Assembly (NCBI GenBank): GCA_964565925.1
Contig: CAZMGV010000006.1
Location: forward strand, 1 to 64,000
Direction: 5' to 3'
DNA length: 64,000 nt
Source of the DNA: CAZMGV01 sp964565925
GTDB lineage: Bacteria > JAGRBM01 > JAHCIT01
Part shown: positions 35,613-44,860 of the stretch, one piece after another
How the letters are laid out: each line of letters begins with the position of its first letter
Numbering within the stretch: position 1 is the first letter of the stretch
Notes under the pieces: model-generated
Database searches by the model: none
The model's input: the letters and a program-made list of their open reading frames with translations, nothing else
Told to the model about the DNA's origin: nothing
Translations under genes and position numbers: made by a program

Positions 35613-37022
35613 TTAAACCTTGAAAACTTCACGGGCGTCGCTGATCACGCCTTTCACGGCGGCGGCGGCCACCATGACCGGGCTCATCAGCACCGTACGG
35701 CCCGTAGGACTTCCCTGGCGGCCCTTGAAGTTGCGGTTCGACGACGACGCGCACAGCTCGTCGCCCTTCAGCTTGTCAGGGTTCATGGCCAGGCACATGG
35801 AGCAGCCCGCCTCGCGCCATTCCCAGCCGGCATCGCGGAACACCTTGTCGAGGCCTTCCGCTTTTGCCTGGCGGTCCACTTCCTGCGAGCCCGGCACGGC
35901 CAGCGCCCGCACACCGGCCGCGACCTTCGTTCCCTTGATGATACGGGCCACTTCGCGGAAATCGCTGATGCGGCCGTTGGTGCAGCTTCCGATGAAGGCA
36001 ACGTTCACTTTCGTCCCCTCGATCGGCGCCCCGCCCTTGAGCTTCATGTAGTCCAGCGCTTCGGCGATAGACGCCTTTTCCGCATCAGTCTTCGCATCGG
36101 CGGTTGCCGGGACTTTTTCCTTTACCGAGATCGCCTGCCCGGGATTGATGCCCCAGGTGACGGTCGGCGCGATGTCGGCGGCGTTAATCTCGACCACGTC
36201 GTCGTATTTCGCGTCCGCATCGGAAGCGACCGACTTCCAGTAGTGGACCGCCTTCTCCCAGGCAGCTCCCTTCGGGGAGTACTGACGGCCCTTGAGATAC
36301 TCGAAGGTCTTCTCGTCCGGATTGATATAGCCGACCCGGGCTCCGCCTTCGATCGACATGTTGCAGACGGTCATGCGTTCTTCCATCGAGAGGTTCTGGA
36401 TGGTCGAACCGGCGTATTCGTAGGCGTATCCGGTACCGCCGTTCACGCCGAGCTTGCGGATGATGTGCAGGATGATGTCCTTGGCATAAACGCCAGGTCC
36501 GAGCTTCCCGTTCACCGAGATCTTGCGCACTTTCATGGGCGGCAGACTCAAGGTTTGCGTCGCCAGCACGTCACGCACCTGGGTGGTGCCGATGCCAAAA
36601 GCGATGGCGCCGAACGCTCCGTGGGTTGAGGTATGCGAGTCGCCGCAGGCGATCGTCGTGCCGGGCTGGGTAAGACCCAGCTCCGGACCGATCACATGGA
36701 CAATGCCCTGCTTGCCCGAGGCGTCGTCGAAAAACGGGATGCCGAAGTCGGTACAGGCGTCTTTGAGCGCCACGATCATCCCTTCGGCCAGCGAATCCTG
36801 ATAAGGACGCGCGCGCGTGTCGGTCGGGATGATGTGATCCACGGTGGCGAAGGTCCGCTCCGGCATGGCTACCTTAAGCTTCAGATCACGCATCATGCCA
36901 AACGCCTGCGGACTCGTGACCTCGTGAATGAGGTGCAGGCCGATAAACAGCTGCACCTGGCCGCCCGGCAGCTGCCGCACGGTGTGGGAATCCCAGACTT
37001 TCTGAAACAGGTTCTTGCCCAT
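35613..37022 (-). CDS. leuC: 3-isopropylmalate dehydratase large subunit
   Basis: A 469-residue aconitase-superfamily catalytic subunit. It binds a [4Fe-4S] cluster: the first cysteine is in FIGSCTNGRISD and the other two in GCSMCLAMNPD. The HTSTHGAFGAIAFGIGTT segment and SSSNRNFKGRQG substrate loop are conserved. Length is normal for the bacterial two-subunit enzyme. ATG at 37022 has GAGGA nine bases upstream, and in-frame starts further up are not preferred. It is divergent from a LysR gene across 88 bases, a layout typical of a LysR regulator controlling its neighbour operon. Confidence 0.94.
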   Translation of the reverse strand: MGKNLFQKVWDSHTVRQLPGGQVQLFIGLHLIHEVTSPQAFGMMRDLKLKVAMPERTFATVDHIIPTDTRARPYQDSLAEGMIVALKDACTDFGIPFFDDASGKQGIVHVIGPELGLTQPGTTIACGDSHTSTHGAFGAIAFGIGTTQVRDVLATQTLSLPPMKVRKISVNGKLGPGVYAKDIILHIIRKLGVNGGTGYAYEYAGSTIQNLSMEERMTVCNMSIEGGARVGYINPDEKTFEYLKGRQYSPKGAAWEKAVHYWKSVASDADAKYDDVVEINAADIAPTVTWGINPGQAISVKEKVPATADAKTDAEKASIAEALDYMKLKGGAPIEGTKVNVAFIGSCTNGRISDFREVARIIKGTKVAAGVRALAVPGSQEVDRQAKAEGLDKVFRDAGWEWREAGCSMCLAMNPDKLKGDELCASSSNRNFKGRQGSPTGRTVLMSPVMVAAAAVKGVISDAREVFKV

Positions 37023-37110
37023 GGAACAAATCCTCGCTGCTCCCATCATGCGCGATCTGTTTTATTAAGAAAAATGAAACTTTCTTTCTGATCTGTTAAG
37101 TATAACTACT

Positions 37111-38043
37111 GTGATAGACCCCGCTCTCATACCGGCCCTGTATGACGTTCTGACCGTTTCACGCCTGAAATCGGTGAACGCCGCGGCCCAGCGGCTTCAC
37201 AAGACGCCCTCGGCGGTCAGCCAGCAGATCCGGCGCATCGAGAGCCATTTCGGGGTGGAGCTTTTCGAGAGAATCGGGCGAGGCCTGAGACTCACGGCCG
37301 AGGGCGAGGCCGCGCTCGGCCCGGTCACCCGCCTGTTCGACGAGGCCGATTCGGTGTTCGAACTGCTGTCGACGCTCGCCGGCAAGGCGGTCACCCCGGT
37401 CCGGGTCGCGGTCAGCGACTATCTCGGCAAAGCGCTGCTGATTCCGGTGCTCAAAGAACTCGCCAGCGCCCCGCTCCGGTTTGAGATCACCACGGCCCAC
37501 TCGCTCGAGGCGGTCCGGCTGGTGGAAACCGGCGAGGCGGATGTGGGCGTTGTGACGACCTCCCGCTCCCGGATGGAGTTGCAGACCCGCGAGCTGTTCG
37601 TGCAGCCGTTCTTCTGGGTGGCCCCGGCACGAAAGGGCGTATCCGTCCGTATTCAGGACCGGCTCGAATCGGAGCCGGTGCTCCGGCTCGCCCCCGGCAG
37701 CGAAGGGCGGCGCATCCTTGACCAGTTGCTGGAACGTTACCGGCTGATCCCGCGGTCAACCATCGACGTACCCAGCGTCTCGCTGCTCATTTCCTACGCC
37801 GCGGGCGGCGTCGGTGTAGGTCTGGCGCCCGCCGCCGGCTTGTTTGACACCCCGCCCGGACGGGTGACACTCCTCGAAGCCGACGTGCCACCCTTCCCGG
37901 TCCGGCTGGTTATGCGGTCCAACTACCGGCCGCCGGAACCGGTCGAACTGTTTCTGGAAAAACTGACTACCGAAAGCGAACGGGCGGCGGCCCAAATTCA
38001 GACATTCAGGAAAGCGCTGGAAAAAACCGCGAGACGCAGATGA
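37111..38043 (+). CDS. LysR-family transcriptional regulator
   Basis: A 310-residue LysR protein. The winged-helix domain occupies about residues 8-68 (SVNAAAQRLHKTPSAVSQQIRRIESHF, with ELFERIGRGLRLTAEGE), followed by the substrate-binding domain from about 95 to 300. The GTG start at 37111 has no clear ribosome-binding site. Its placement opposite leuC suggests control of leuCD, possibly with a leucine-pathway intermediate as effector. That is inference from position only. It overlaps the next gene by four bases (ATGA), so the thioredoxin gene is coupled to it. Confidence 0.85.
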   Translation: MIDPALIPALYDVLTVSRLKSVNAAAQRLHKTPSAVSQQIRRIESHFGVELFERIGRGLRLTAEGEAALGPVTRLFDEADSVFELLSTLAGKAVTPVRVAVSDYLGKALLIPVLKELASAPLRFEITTAHSLEAVRLVETGEADVGVVTTSRSRMELQTRELFVQPFFWVAPARKGVSVRIQDRLESEPVLRLAPGSEGRRILDQLLERYRLIPRSTIDVPSVSLLISYAAGGVGVGLAPAAGLFDTPPGRVTLLEADVPPFPVRLVMRSNYRPPEPVELFLEKLTTESERAAAQIQTFRKALEKTARRR

Positions 38044-38600
38044 CCGATACCGAAAAGCCCGCTGAACCCCCACGCTCCCGGTCCCGTGTGGCACTTGAGG
38101 TTTTCATGTGGGTTGCCGTGGCGACGCTCGTTTACGTCTGGAGTCAGGGCCGCCTGGCGCCGCGAATCGAATCCGGCCAGACGGCCCCCGACTTCGAACT
38201 CGTCTCGACCCACGGACGGCGGTTCCGGCTGTCGGAGCAGCGCGGAAAGGTGGTCGTTCTCAATTTCTGGGCCACCTGGTGTGGCCCCTGCCGGATGGAA
38301 CTCCCGCATTTATCGGAACTGTACAGCGAAATGGATCCGGACGCCGTCACGTTTCTGGCCGTGGCGCTTCAGTCGAACCCCGAAGAGGTCAAGCAGTTTG
38401 AGACAGAACTGAAGCTGCCGTTTCCGGTGCTGTTCGGCGACGGCAAGGTGGACGACCTGTACGGCATCCGGGGGTTTCCGACCACGCTTATCGTCGGCGC
38501 TGACGGGCAGGTTGAAAAAATCTTCGGCGGTTACACGACTAACTGGAGCGTAAAGAAGGCTGTCGAGACGGCGCTGGCGAAGCGCAAGAAGTCAGCGTGA
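38040..38600 (+). CDS. TlpA-like membrane-anchored thioredoxin
   Basis: A 186-residue protein with one N-terminal membrane helix (about residues 19-35) and a periplasmic thioredoxin-fold domain. The motif FWATWCGPCRMELPHL holds the redox cysteines C81 and C84. GFPTTLIV carries the cis-proline. Family members reduce disulfides during cytochrome c maturation or other envelope thiol repair. The ATG overlaps the stop of the LysR gene. It is followed by a converging exonuclease gene with a 3-base gap. Confidence 0.88.
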   Translation: MTDTEKPAEPPRSRSRVALEVFMWVAVATLVYVWSQGRLAPRIESGQTAPDFELVSTHGRRFRLSEQRGKVVVLNFWATWCGPCRMELPHLSELYSEMDPDAVTFLAVALQSNPEEVKQFETELKLPFPVLFGDGKVDDLYGIRGFPTTLIVGADGQVEKIFGGYTTNWSVKKAVETALAKRKKSA

Positions 38601-38603
38601 AGG

Positions 38604-39188
38604 CTACTCCGGCGCCGGTTCCCCTTTACGGATCCGTTCCGCCTCGCTGAGCATGTTCTGGAACACGTCCGCCTGTTCTTTGGCGTCGTCCAGGGCGTTG
38701 TGGGTGTGCGGTTTCAGGCTCTGGATGCGCTTGGGCAGCCGGCTCTTCTGCGTGTCGGTCCAGGTGGCTTCCTTCTGCGTGCTGCGCAGCCCCAGCCAGA
38801 ACGCCTTCGCGTCGACACAGGTGTAGCCGAACGGGCACTTCCCCAGAAAATGCATGAAATAGTAGTTCACGAACTGCCAGTCGAACGGTGCATTGAACGC
38901 GACCAGCAGCAGTTCCTGATCCTTGTCCTTGCGGTGCGCCTCCAGCCATCCGGCGAACTTCGTCATCGCCTCTTTCGGGTCCCTGCCGGTCTCCTCGAAA
39001 TGCCTGAACGGGACACCGACCACTTTCATTGAATCGGGATTCGTGTTGTTGTTGATCGGCTTCAGCTCGACATAGAACTCGTCTTTGGTTTCCAGGTCCA
39101 CGGCACCGATCGACAGCAGTGAATAGTCCGGCGTGAAAGTGCCGGCTGCTTCCACGTCCACGGAAATATATCGGTAGGTTTTGGCCAT
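38604..39188 (-). CDS. DEDDh-type 3'-5' exonuclease (RNase T/DnaQ fold)
   Basis: A 194-residue exonuclease domain protein. DEDDh residues: D11 and E13 in ISVDVEAAG, D103 in FNAPFDWQFV, and H163 to D168 in HTHNALDDAKEQAD. The order and spacing match RNase T, oligoribonuclease and DnaQ relatives. It lacks the polymerase III context, and no polymerase genes lie nearby. It may trim RNA or DNA ends. The ATG has only a weak upstream site. It is divergent from the esterase gene by about 110 bases. Confidence 0.85.
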   Translation of the reverse strand: MAKTYRYISVDVEAAGTFTPDYSLLSIGAVDLETKDEFYVELKPINNNTNPDSMKVVGVPFRHFEETGRDPKEAMTKFAGWLEAHRKDKDQELLLVAFNAPFDWQFVNYYFMHFLGKCPFGYTCVDAKAFWLGLRSTQKEATWTDTQKSRLPKRIQSLKPHTHNALDDAKEQADVFQNMLSEAERIRKGEPAPE

Positions 39189-39297
39189 AAGTCCGGCACG
39201 ATTGGCACTGAACCGCCCTCAAGTCCAGTGACGCGCTGCTCTTCCCGTTTCGCCCTGATAAGGATACGATTGTCTCTATTCGAAGGAGCCCTTTGCC

Positions 39298-40410
39298 ATG
39301 ACCGAAGCCATCGAACCCTCCAAGCCCGCATCACTCATTATCAAGGGCGTCGACATCCTCATGCATGTGGGGGCGATGCAGACGATCGGACGCGTAGGGC
39401 GCAGACTTCCGGCCGAAGAGAAAGTCCGGCTCATCCGCAACGTGCCCTATATCAACGACGGCAGCCGTTCGCATCTCCTCGACGTATGGATCCCGGCGCC
39501 GTATCCGGGCCTCTCGCCGGTCGTCATCTACATCCACGGCGGCGGGTTTGCCGTGGGTTCCAAGGATACGCACCGGATCGCGGGTCGCCAGTTCGCCCGC
39601 CGCGGCTGCGTCACCTTCATGCTGAACTACCGGCTGGCGCCCAAATATCCGTACCCGGCGAGCCTCGAAGACGTCTGCAAGGCCGTCTGCTGGGTGTACG
39701 ACCATGTGAAGCACTACGGCGGAGACCCCAACAACATCATCATCGCCGGCGAATCGGCGGGCGGTAATCTCACGACGATGATGGCGATCGTCAACAGCTA
39801 CCGCCGGCCGGAGCCGTTCGCCCGGGAGGTGTTCGATCGGAACATCCCGGTGAAGGGCGTGATCCCATGGTGCGGATGGTACTACCTGCACCAGCAGCAG
39901 GAGCAGAAGGAGCACCCCCGGTTCAGGTATTTCGTGCCGATTGTCCGGTACCTGGCGAGCATCTACGTGAATCTGCCGCCTGAAACCGACCGGTTGAGCG
40001 ATGATCCGCTCACACATCCGCTGGAAATCCTCAAGGGACGCCGGGAACCGGACCGGCCGCTCCCGCCGTTTTTCATTCCCATCGGAACGAACGATCCGCT
40101 CTTCTACGACTCCAAGGCACTCAAGGACGTGCTCACGGAAAAAGACGTGAAGGTGAAGTGGAAAGTGTATTCCGGCCAGCACCACGGCTTCCATGTGATG
40201 CCGTTCATGCCGAAGTTCCGCGAATGCTGGCACGACGTCAGCGACTTCCTGGACGAGACCGGGGTTCGCGACGCGCTGCACGCCGACGCCGCCCAGTCGG
40301 CGAAAGCCTCGGCGCACGGATCCGCGACGCCCAGCCGCAAGGTCAAACGGCCTTCCGGCAAATCGCGCCGCACCGACAGGGGCGTGGGCGGATTCGCCTC
40401 GCCCACGTGA
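39298..40410 (+). CDS. Alpha/beta hydrolase, HSL-family esterase
   Basis: A 370-residue serine hydrolase of the hormone-sensitive-lipase group. HGGGF at 80-84 forms the oxyanion hole, S153 lies in GESAGGN, D266 in GTNDPLF, and H296 in QHHGFHVMP. The substrate is probably a short- to medium-chain ester. The N-terminal 60 residues form the usual cap region. The last 50 residues are basic, Ser/Arg-rich and probably disordered, an unusual tail for the family. AAGGAG lies about 11 bases before the ATG. No operon partner is visible. Confidence 0.88.
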   Translation: MTEAIEPSKPASLIIKGVDILMHVGAMQTIGRVGRRLPAEEKVRLIRNVPYINDGSRSHLLDVWIPAPYPGLSPVVIYIHGGGFAVGSKDTHRIAGRQFARRGCVTFMLNYRLAPKYPYPASLEDVCKAVCWVYDHVKHYGGDPNNIIIAGESAGGNLTTMMAIVNSYRRPEPFAREVFDRNIPVKGVIPWCGWYYLHQQQEQKEHPRFRYFVPIVRYLASIYVNLPPETDRLSDDPLTHPLEILKGRREPDRPLPPFFIPIGTNDPLFYDSKALKDVLTEKDVKVKWKVYSGQHHGFHVMPFMPKFRECWHDVSDFLDETGVRDALHADAAQSAKASAHGSATPSRKVKRPSGKSRRTDRGVGGFASPT

Positions 40411-40417
40411 GCGGCTG

Positions 40418-41158
40418 CTAGTTTTTCATCCGGAGTTCCAGGCCGAAATTGAACCGCCAGCCGGAAAGGTCAAGGCCTTTTCCGCCGAAACTGTCGATCC
40501 AGGCATACTGGGCGGAACCGAAGAAATAGGCGTTCTCGATGCCGTCCGCCCGCAGCGACCGCTTGGCCTTGGAATCGATGTCGATCACGTCGAGCATCAG
40601 GCCGCCGCCGCCGAACAGGCCGCCCTTTACGCCGGTCACCGAACCTGACGACACCTGTCCGTAGTTGTCATGAAATATCCAGAGAGCCGGTCCGCCTTCG
40701 ACGTATGGAATCAGGATCTGGTCGCGCATGAACTGCCCTCGGAGCCTGAGCGAGGTCTCGATCGGAATCAGGAACAGCTCTTCCTTGTTCAGGGTCCGGA
40801 CCGTCGGATGCGAACCCGGCGCGCCGACCGGGATACCGTCGGGCTGCTTCGTCGCCCACGTGTTCGCCGAAGGCTTGCCGAAACCAATCGTAAGTATGTT
40901 GTCGACGAGCGGCGCCGGATTCCAGCCCACCCGCAGGCGCCCGAGGTTCGTGTTCTTTCCGAAGAAATCGTTAAAATTCCTGTCCGATGTGCGCATCCAT
41001 TCGTAATCGCCACCCAGCCAGTAGAACGATTTGGGTTCGATAGTCTTCTTTTCCAGAAGCGATGACTGGGCGCTGGCGGATGCCGCCAGGACCAGCGTCC
41101 ACAGGAGCGACACGCCCATGACCAGAGCGGATTTCCGGATTTGACGGATAACAGTCAC
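40418..41158 (-). CDS. Predicted outer-membrane beta-barrel protein
   Basis: A 246-residue secreted protein with a signal peptide (about residues 1-30, ending ASASAQ). The mature chain alternates hydrophobic and polar residues in strand-like blocks (SFYWLGGDYEWMRTSD, GRLRVGWNPAP, RFNFGLELRMKN) and ends in a strand with an aromatic pattern, as in small outer-membrane barrels of Myxococcota such as the MXAN_2562-type proteins. The assignment is structural. The start overlaps the stop of the upstream sorting-tail gene by four bases, so the two are translationally coupled. Confidence 0.6.
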   Translation of the reverse strand: MTVIRQIRKSALVMGVSLLWTLVLAASASAQSSLLEKKTIEPKSFYWLGGDYEWMRTSDRNFNDFFGKNTNLGRLRVGWNPAPLVDNILTIGFGKPSANTWATKQPDGIPVGAPGSHPTVRTLNKEELFLIPIETSLRLRGQFMRDQILIPYVEGGPALWIFHDNYGQVSSGSVTGVKGGLFGGGGLMLDVIDIDSKAKRSLRADGIENAYFFGSAQYAWIDSFGGKGLDLSGWRFNFGLELRMKN

Positions 41159-43428
41159 GCCCGGCGCCGCCTCCGAATGCGGAATATCAGCGCTGAAACC
41201 AGAACCAGTCCCGTGAAACCGGCCAGATCCCGCCAGGTGCCTGGCGAACCGCCGCCCATCTGGCAGCCGTTTTCGCCGATAATGTCAAACAGTCCGACAC
41301 CCGCATCCGGTTCGCCCTCGCCCCGGACCCCCGCAATCGAGCGGTTTCCGGCTATATCGAGAGAATAGATATCGAAAGTGTAGGTCACCAGATTCTCCAG
41401 CCCGTCGAGTGAAATGCCGGACTGGGCAGCACTATCCACGCTGACGGTCTTCGAGACGGGGATAAACTGGTTCGGTGTCGTGGCATTGGTCGTAACTGCC
41501 GGTCCGCCGTCGGCAGGAGTCACCACCTGCCGTTCGAGATCGCCCGGATTTGGAAAGTCGGCGGCGAAATTCTCGACGACCGAGCCATCGTCCTTTTCGT
41601 TGCGGGTCTGGAGAAACACCACGCGGTATCCGCCAATCCCGGAGGACACCCCTGTGGTTTCGTCCGTCGGATCGGTTCCCGGCGTCAGACTGATCTGAAG
41701 ACGCTTGTCATCGGCGCCGACGGAATGAATCGCCGGCGGATCCGGGCGCAGGGAATCCACCGGCAGGCGGATCAGGCGCCGGCCGAAATTTCCGTCCGCA
41801 TCCCGCGCCTGCACGACCACCTGGACGATTTCGTTCGTATCCGGAGCGACAACACCCGCTCCGATCAGTTCGTTGATGGTCGTCGTAAACCCCGGGGTCG
41901 TGCCGGTGACCGGAACGGAACCGGCCAGATCTACGAACGGAAGCGTATCGTCGATGCGGGCCTGTCCCTTGACGGCGGCAGTGCTTTCATCGGAAGTGAC
42001 CTTGAGCGCCGCGGACGTGACCGCCGTATCGTCCGGACTGGTAAAGATGCCGGACAGGGCGGACGGTGTGGCCGCGCCGCTCGAAAACCAGGGATTGCTC
42101 GTAAAGACCGAGACGACGTTGCTGCCGTTCGCCGCTCCATAGTTGGGCACGAACAGGTATCCGGCATCGAAGGCCAGCTGCATCGGCGTGCCCGTGGGCG
42201 ATACGGTCGTGCTGGATCCCGGCGACCCGGTGATGGAATAGGCGACATTGTTTCCCGTCGCCGACGCGGAGGCCGTGGACGTCGAGATCGTGCAGTCCGG
42301 TACCGTCGACGTCGAACTGGTATCCATGCTGTTAACGTCGATCATTTCCACTATAGCGCCGCCCGAGGTGTTGTTCAGAACGGCCAGGAACGACCGTTCG
42401 GCGGTCGAAGTATCCTGAAAACCGGTCGCTGCCATGGCGATCCCCGGCGACGGGGAGAGCGGTATCGCACTGACATTGACCGCCGCCACCTGGCACAGAG
42501 GGCTGATGATCGGACTTGTCGCCGAATCGAACACCGAATCGTTCGTATCGAGTCCGACGACCTGCCGGCCCAGATCGTCCACATAGAACAGGACATCCGC
42601 ATAGTGCGGATGGGGCACGAGAATACGGCCCCGGCTGCTCGACCCGGCGGCTATGTTCCGGTTTACGGTCGTGCCGTTGTCATCGAGCCGCGTCACCGTG
42701 TGCGCCTCGCAGCCGATGTAGGTATAAATTCCCTGCCGGACAATCGAGAGCGGCGCTGTCGTCGCGCCGGAGGCCGAGGCGCTCGTGTTGCCGCAGACCA
42801 GCACGTCGTTCGTGGCGGTGCGGGTACCGGCAGTAAACGCCACCCGGGCGAACAGATCGGCGTTGATGTTGATCTTCGACACCGTCCCCTCGAGGTTCAG
42901 AACCCACAGGTTCGTATTGAACAGCACCAGTCCGACCGGACGGGGCGTCGAGGTGGTTCCGAATTTTCCGCCGGAGCCCGGGGAGAGCTGCTCCAGCACT
43001 TCCGGCTTGCCGTCAGCTGTATCCAGCTGCAGGACCGTGATCTTGTTGTTGCCGAAATTCGCGATGTACGCCCGGGTCGCACCCACCGCGATGGCGATCG
43101 GATCCGAAAAATCAGACGAGGTGCCGACCACTTCGGTGTTGCCGGATTTGGCCCACTCATAGGTATCGAAAATATGGACCGCACCCGGACTGCCCCTGAA
43201 CAGGGCAATCGCCCACCGGGAACCCGGAATCTGCGCAACGGCCCAGGCGCTGCTCAGGTTGACCGTGGACGACAGGAACGCCTTTTCGCTATTGGGCTCG
43301 GCCAGAGCTCCAAGCGGGATCAGGCCCAGCAGAAGGAGCGCCAGCGACACAATCAGGGCCCGGCGGTGCGTTATGAAAGTAAAATACTTCAATCGGTCAC
43401 AAACTAGCGGTCCCACAGCCTTTTTCAA
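41155..43428 (-). CDS. Large secreted surface protein with Cys/TM/Arg-rich sorting tail
   Basis: About 757 residues. A long N-terminal signal region (hydrophobic RALIVSLALLLLGLIPLGALA) is followed by beta-propeller-like repeats, with strand blocks such as PIAIAVGATRAYIANFG and RPVGLVLFNTNLWVLN, that recall NHL/SMP-type repeats. A fibronectin type III-like module (about 580-690) carries LQISLTPGTDPTD and VTYTFDIYSLDIAGN. The tail begins at C722 (ENGCQMGGG), then a membrane helix, then RIRRRRRA: the tripartite layout of MYXO-CTERM/JDVT-CTERM sorting signals. The start is uncertain: TTG at 43428 is used, and alternatives lie a few codons in. It is coupled to the following barrel gene by a four-base overlap. 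Confidence 0.75.
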   Translation of the reverse strand: MKKAVGPLVCDRLKYFTFITHRRALIVSLALLLLGLIPLGALAEPNSEKAFLSSTVNLSSAWAVAQIPGSRWAIALFRGSPGAVHIFDTYEWAKSGNTEVVGTSSDFSDPIAIAVGATRAYIANFGNNKITVLQLDTADGKPEVLEQLSPGSGGKFGTTSTPRPVGLVLFNTNLWVLNLEGTVSKININADLFARVAFTAGTRTATNDVLVCGNTSASASGATTAPLSIVRQGIYTYIGCEAHTVTRLDDNGTTVNRNIAAGSSSRGRILVPHPHYADVLFYVDDLGRQVVGLDTNDSVFDSATSPIISPLCQVAAVNVSAIPLSPSPGIAMAATGFQDTSTAERSFLAVLNNTSGGAIVEMIDVNSMDTSSTSTVPDCTISTSTASASATGNNVAYSITGSPGSSTTVSPTGTPMQLAFDAGYLFVPNYGAANGSNVVSVFTSNPWFSSGAATPSALSGIFTSPDDTAVTSAALKVTSDESTAAVKGQARIDDTLPFVDLAGSVPVTGTTPGFTTTINELIGAGVVAPDTNEIVQVVVQARDADGNFGRRLIRLPVDSLRPDPPAIHSVGADDKRLQISLTPGTDPTDETTGVSSGIGGYRVVFLQTRNEKDDGSVVENFAADFPNPGDLERQVVTPADGGPAVTTNATTPNQFIPVSKTVSVDSAAQSGISLDGLENLVTYTFDIYSLDIAGNRSIAGVRGEGEPDAGVGLFDIIGENGCQMGGGSPGTWRDLAGFTGLVLVSALIFRIRRRRRA

Positions 43429-43543
43429 ACGGTCAGATTACCCATGTATGGGTTTTCATTTGTCCTTCACAGAGGTTTCAACCCTCTGCGGCACTATCGG
43501 GGCGTTCTGACTGTTCATCTTCATTGTCCTCCTCCAAACGTAA

Positions 43544-43580
43544 AAGTTCCTCCGCCCTTCCCGGCGGAGGAACTTTTTTT
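43544..43580. terminator. Strong hairpin, bidirectional terminator
   Basis: A perfect 13-pair stem joins AAGTTCCTCCGCC (43544-43556) and GGCGGAGGAACTT (43563-43575) over a six-base loop. The rightward tail is a T-run (43574-43580), stronger than the leftward one (TTTT then ACG). The leftward gene upstream of it (siroheme synthase type) ends 28 bases before it and is the only obvious user. No rightward gene precedes it. Confidence 0.8.
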
Positions 43581-43607
43581 GGTCCGGTTTCCACTGATCG
43601 AGTTTCT

Positions 43608-44291
43608 TCAGGAACGTTTTCCGGGGATTTTCCGTCCAAGGAGTTTCTGGACCGGAGCCGCCGGGCCGAAAATTCCACCAAGAGTTTCAGCGGCCGCTTT
43701 CCAGTCGCCCGCAACAATCTGCTGTTCCAGACGGCTTCTGACCAGTTTGCGGAATTTACCGGCATTTCCCTCGGACTCTTCGCCTCTGGAAAGCTGCCAC
43801 TCCCGGACCCGGTCCAGCACGGCCGCGTAGTGCTCAAAACCTTCGGGAAGCAGCGTTTCCGCCCGCTCCCGGAGCAGCCTGGCAAGGGCCGGTGATGCGC
43901 CGCCCGTGGAAAGCGCGATCTGGAGAGAACCGCGGACCAGCGACGCAGGCACATGGAAATCGCTTGTCTCAGGATCCGTCACACTCTGTGCGGGGATTTT
44001 TTTCCGGGCGGCCTCTTTCAGTATCCGTCGGTTCACCAGACGATCATTGGTGCAGGCGAAGGCGATCGCCGATCCGGTGAGGTCCGCACCGCGGTAGGTC
44101 CCTTTGCGCCAGACCAGTTTTTTCTGCGTCGCGAGTTTACCGAGATTTGGCGTTAACGTGGGCGACACCAGTCGGATCCGGGCACCGGCTTTGAGAAGGG
44201 TGCCGGCTTTTCGCTCGGCCACCGCTCCACCGCCCGCAATGAAAGCGGTCTTTCCGGAGAGGTTAAGAAACACGGGATAGAGCACCGGCAT
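43608..44291 (-). CDS. Siroheme synthase N-terminal domain (precorrin-2 dehydrogenase)
   Basis: A 227-residue protein resembling the N-terminal half of CysG or yeast Met8. MPVLYPVFLNLSGKTAFIAGGGAVAERKA carries the NAD-binding G-x-G-x-x-A core. SFHVPASLVRG-like DFHVPAS and IALSTGGASPALARLLRE carry the conserved active-site region, although an Asp in the ferrochelatase position is not certain by eye. It would oxidise precorrin-2 and may insert iron to make siroheme. GGAG precedes the ATG, and a strong hairpin follows. Confidence 0.85.
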   Translation of the reverse strand: MPVLYPVFLNLSGKTAFIAGGGAVAERKAGTLLKAGARIRLVSPTLTPNLGKLATQKKLVWRKGTYRGADLTGSAIAFACTNDRLVNRRILKEAARKKIPAQSVTDPETSDFHVPASLVRGSLQIALSTGGASPALARLLRERAETLLPEGFEHYAAVLDRVREWQLSRGEESEGNAGKFRKLVRSRLEQQIVAGDWKAAAETLGGIFGPAAPVQKLLGRKIPGKRS

Positions 44292-44458
44292 TTGTCTCCA
44301 CAGCGGGGATGTCGCTGGTTGTCAACGATTGGCGACACCCGATAGTTACTGCCGGTTTACAGTTCATCGTTTACGACGCAAACGGACGTAAGCGGCAACT
44401 GCTCCGGCAAGCACCAGCTTAACTTAATGATATTACAGAAGAAATCCCGTCCTATAAC

Positions 44459-44803
44459 GTGATTTCGACTAACCAGGTCCAGGCTGGCATACCGGCTGCA
44501 GTTACTCCTGCAGCTCCGAAACCTGCGTTCCTTAATGTTCTGGGCTCTGCCGCCGGTTTCGAGATCGCAAGGGAGAAGTGCTTTATGACCGGAACCCTGA
44601 CGCTAAACGAACCGCTGCGCCATGCCGCCCTCCAGGTGCTCACCGGGCGGGATACCCATCACACGCAACGCACCATTCGCGACGCCCAGCCCAGTGTGGA
44701 AAACCTCCGGGCAAAGGACCCCGTCACCTACCAGCTGGTGAAAAAGGCGATCATCGAAATGATCCGCCGGAACGTGAAGCCCAAGCGGCTGCGTTCGAAC
44801 TGA
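44459..44803 (+). CDS. Small hypothetical protein
   Basis: A 114-residue open frame. The C-terminal 70 residues form a coherent helical, basic unit (HAALQVLTGRDTHHTQRTIRDAQPS, then AIIEMIRRNVKPKRLRSN), while the first 42 residues are low-complexity. Two starts are possible: GTG at 44459 without a site, or ATG at 44585 with GGGAGAAG about ten bases upstream, giving a 72-residue protein. I think the shorter form is more likely. It is followed by a strong terminator, which supports a real transcript. I do not recognise the family. Confidence 0.5.
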   Translation: MISTNQVQAGIPAAVTPAAPKPAFLNVLGSAAGFEIAREKCFMTGTLTLNEPLRHAALQVLTGRDTHHTQRTIRDAQPSVENLRAKDPVTYQLVKKAIIEMIRRNVKPKRLRSN

Positions 44804-44860
44804 CAGATTACAAAGTCCCTGTTCTTCCTTTTTCTTCCTCATTCCTCTCCTTCAACGGCT

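Noticed and set aside
41725..43407. A 560-codon rightward open frame opposite the sorting-tail gene
   Set aside because: The translation is Arg-rich and low in hydrophobic residues with no recognisable domain. The leftward frame has a signal peptide, repeats and sorting tail.
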